64,000 bases of DNA, taken from Bryum argenteum. Its lineage: Eukaryota > Streptophyta > Bryopsida > Bryales > Bryaceae. Positions 61,798 through 64,000 of this stretch are shown one piece after another (the stretch's first letter is position 1; every line of letters starts with the position of its first letter). The position numbers and the translations under genes were made by a program. Below the pieces are notes generated by a model. That model saw only the letters and a program-made list of their open reading frames with translations, made no database searches and was not told the DNA's origin. The stretch spans positions 3,038,001 through 3,102,000 of the forward strand of contig CM073323.1 in assembly GCA_037043015.1 (NCBI GenBank), written 5' to 3'.

Positions 61798-64000
61798 ATG
61801 GCACGGCCGATTCGAGTTTTGAACGTGGCGGAAAAGCCATCCGTGGCGAAATCCGTAGCCGGGATCTTGTCGCACGGGAACTTGCGAGTTCGGAATGGAA
61901 GGTCTGTGTACAACAAGATTTTTGAATTTGCGTACACTATTGGCGGCCAACAATGCGATATGCTGATGACGTCCGTAACTGGCCATCTCATGGAGCTTGA
62001 ATTTGAGGATCAGTTCCGGAAATGGCACTCTTGCGATCCTGTAGACCTTTTCCAGGCTCCCGTGCGAAAAAAAGTACCTCAAGTATGGCAGATAATCTCT
62101 TTGGTGTTTTTTCAAATTTCGCAGTGCAGAATTCGACATTTCTAGGTTTTCAATTTTACTAGGCTTTTACTGGGAGGAATGGGATAAAATAGCGCTTTGA
62201 TTCTTTGTGACATGGCGTAATTTGATGTTTTGAGATGGAACTTTGGCTTGGCCCGTTGTTTAGTTTGAACTGAAATATGCAATGTACGTTCTGAGAGGAA
62301 TTAGTTGTACCGAGATGCAGGATAAAACGGACCTTAAGAGGACCCTGGAAGAAGAAGCTCGACATTGCCAATGGCTCGTGCTATGGCTAGATTGTGATCG
62401 TGAGGGTGAGAACATCGCATTTGAGGTGGTGGATGTCTGCCTCGCAAGTAATGCACGTCTCAACATCTGGAGGGCACATTTTTCTGCTCTTATTGATAGG
62501 TCTGCTTTTAACTCAGGGCTCTTGTTTTTTGTTGATGTGTGAACTGGAACAGAATTCAAAATCGTGATCAGATTAAGTAAAGGACTATGATGTTATTTGA
62601 CATCTGCCCGTAATGTGATTTGTGCAGAGAAATTCACCATGCAGCTCAACACCTAGGTCGACCGAATAAGATGTACGCAGATGCTGTTGATGCTCGCCAG
62701 GTCTTAAGCATATAGGATCCTCCCTAGCGTGATTGTTTCGCCTCTTCGTCTCCCGTTGATTCATGAATGCACATCCCCTTTATACATTTTAGTGTAAAGA
62801 ATTAACCAAGTTGAATCTTAAAAAGCAGTGGTGTTCCTGCTAGTGTGATATGTCGAGTAGAGTACTGCTCAGGGTACATCCAGCCTACTTGCTATGATGG
62901 ATGTGGCATTACTGTATTTGCTTGCTTTTTGAATTTTTGGTGGACTCAGGAAATCGACTTGCGGATAGGAGCGTCCTTCACACGGTTCCAAACTATGTTG
63001 CTCTCGGATTCTTTTGTTATGCCATTTGGGGAAGATGACAAGAAGCTTGTTTTGAGCTACGGACCTTGCCAGGTATATAAACATCTTCGCTAAAATTCAC
63101 TCGCATTCTTTTGCACTCAACAGAATTGTTGATTGTTAGTCGATCTGAGTTGGGCAAATGTCTTTTGGTTGAGAATAGCACAGTGCAGAAGCGGACCCGA
63201 TAGTGTTTACGGACTTTGGAAGCACATATGATAAATCTCGCTCCGGGTTGAGCACGGTCCATAATAGGGAGTGTTCAGATGCCACCATAGCCTGCGTGGA
63301 GGAAGTGTATTTATTCTTTAATCTAGAATAGGCTGGTTCTTGATTGAGCGCACCTTCTTTTGGAGTATCATTGCTTCATGTGTCGGGGATGTCTTGGACA
63401 TGTCGAACTTTTGTGTAAGTAGAAATTTCTAGGCAAGGAACACTGAAGCAGCAATTTGGATGTGTTCAGTTTCCAACATTGGGATTTGTGGTGGAGCGTT
63501 ATTGGCAAATTCTAGCTCATGTACCTGAAGATTTCTGGGCCATAAAGTGTTTTCACAAGGCAGAGGATGGCAGTGCCGAATTCACCTGGGCGTACGTCTC
63601 ATATCGTCACCTTACCTTTTGGCTGATAGCAATTCTGCAGCTTGAATCTGATGTTAATGGACATCTCGTAGATGGTGCGGTGAGTACCAGTTCGTTTCTG
63701 CTGTGCCGTACTCAGAAACTAAACTATGTGGAGTGCAGGCGTGGGAGGCTTTTTGACGAACTTACTGCCTTCATTATATATGAAATGTGCATGGAGAACC
63801 CTACAGCCACAGTAAGTTTCAATGGGAGAGAAGCAAAAGAAATTGGGAATTTTCTGATTACTTTATATGCTGCACTGCAATCAAAGATCGTTCATAGATT
63901 TCTCCCTCTGATGGATGCCAAATTTGATATTGACAGGTCTGTCACGTTAGTGGACAGGAGAAAAGAAAATTTCCACCTCTTCCTCTCAACACCGTTGAAT
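61798..64000 (+). CDS. TOP3A: DNA topoisomerase III-alpha, 5' part, cut by the window edge
   Basis: Seven exons in phase (61798-62082, 62321-62499, 62628-62700, 62950-63072, 63470-63591, 63739-63811, 63937 to the edge). The TOPRIM domain is intact: Glu12 in NVAEKPSVA, and DCDRE with Asp119, Asp121 and Glu123, the Mg-binding acidic cluster. Later exons give the type IA core ([45 protein letters not shown]). The catalytic Tyr lies beyond the window and cannot be checked. TOP3A works with RecQ helicase and RMI1 to dissolve double Holliday junctions in the nucleus. The start is the first ATG of the conserved N-terminus and has a telo-box just upstream. Confidence 0.95.

Overview
The window is nuclear DNA from a land plant. 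It has spliced genes with short GT-AG introns, a plant-type U2 snRNA gene with an upstream USE-like element and TATA box, plant-style telo-boxes next to housekeeping genes, a Stowaway-type MITE and long AT-rich gene-poor stretches. Compact introns, a plant PI4K-alpha and a Dof-like zinc-finger protein suggest a bryophyte, possibly a liverwort such as Marchantia. That assignment is inference; no marker here proves it.

Layout. 1-3881: the 5' half of a decayed piggyBac-like transposon on the minus strand, ending at a TTAA with a GC-rich subterminal palindrome. 3.9-5.0 kb: degenerate repeats carrying the same GGGGTTAA-type ends. 6.76-8.57 kb (-): plastid-type DnaJ-zinc-finger protein. 9.0 kb: Stowaway-like MITE. 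11.3-14.5 kb: a 78-bp minisatellite followed by an unrecognised spliced gene whose 3' end is triplicated in 70-bp units. 15.1-17.3 kb (-): short-chain dehydrogenase, head to head with 17.9-28.4 kb (+): phosphatidylinositol 4-kinase alpha. 29.3-29.9 kb: relic of a CDK11/CDKG-like kinase. 30.36-30.55 kb (-): U2 snRNA. 31.0-32.3 kb (-): a seven-exon QueC-like (preQ0 synthase family) gene, divergent from 32.6-35.7 kb (+): cytochrome P450. 36.6-37.1 kb (-): SmG. 37.8 and 40.5 kb: two arrays of a 52-bp repeat. 42.0-43.2 kb (+): a protein with two tandem Dof-like zinc fingers and internal repeats. 48.0-48.5 kb (-): RING protein. 50.8-52.6 kb (-): WrbA/FQR1-like quinone reductase with an apparent 1-nt frameshift. 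58.8-59.0 kb: a 265-bp near-palindromic element. 61.8 kb to the end (+): DNA topoisomerase III-alpha, cut by the window edge.

Most genes are single-copy housekeeping functions: lipid signalling (PI4K), the spliceosome (U2 RNA and SmG, about 6 kb apart), genome stability (TOP3A), plastid or redox proteins and one specialised-metabolism P450. Nothing indicates an operon or gene cluster. Exon models for the DnaJ-like, SDR, QueC-like, P450, SmG and WrbA genes were worked out by hand from splice sites, codon phase and family motifs; all are phase-consistent except WrbA, where one base is missing. The gaps are rich in a divergent dispersed repeat family with at least seven recognisable fragments. 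The observations most worth following are the QueC-like gene, the tandem Dof-like protein, the unrecognised 12-14 kb gene and the 218-codon open N-terminal region of the piggyBac-like element.
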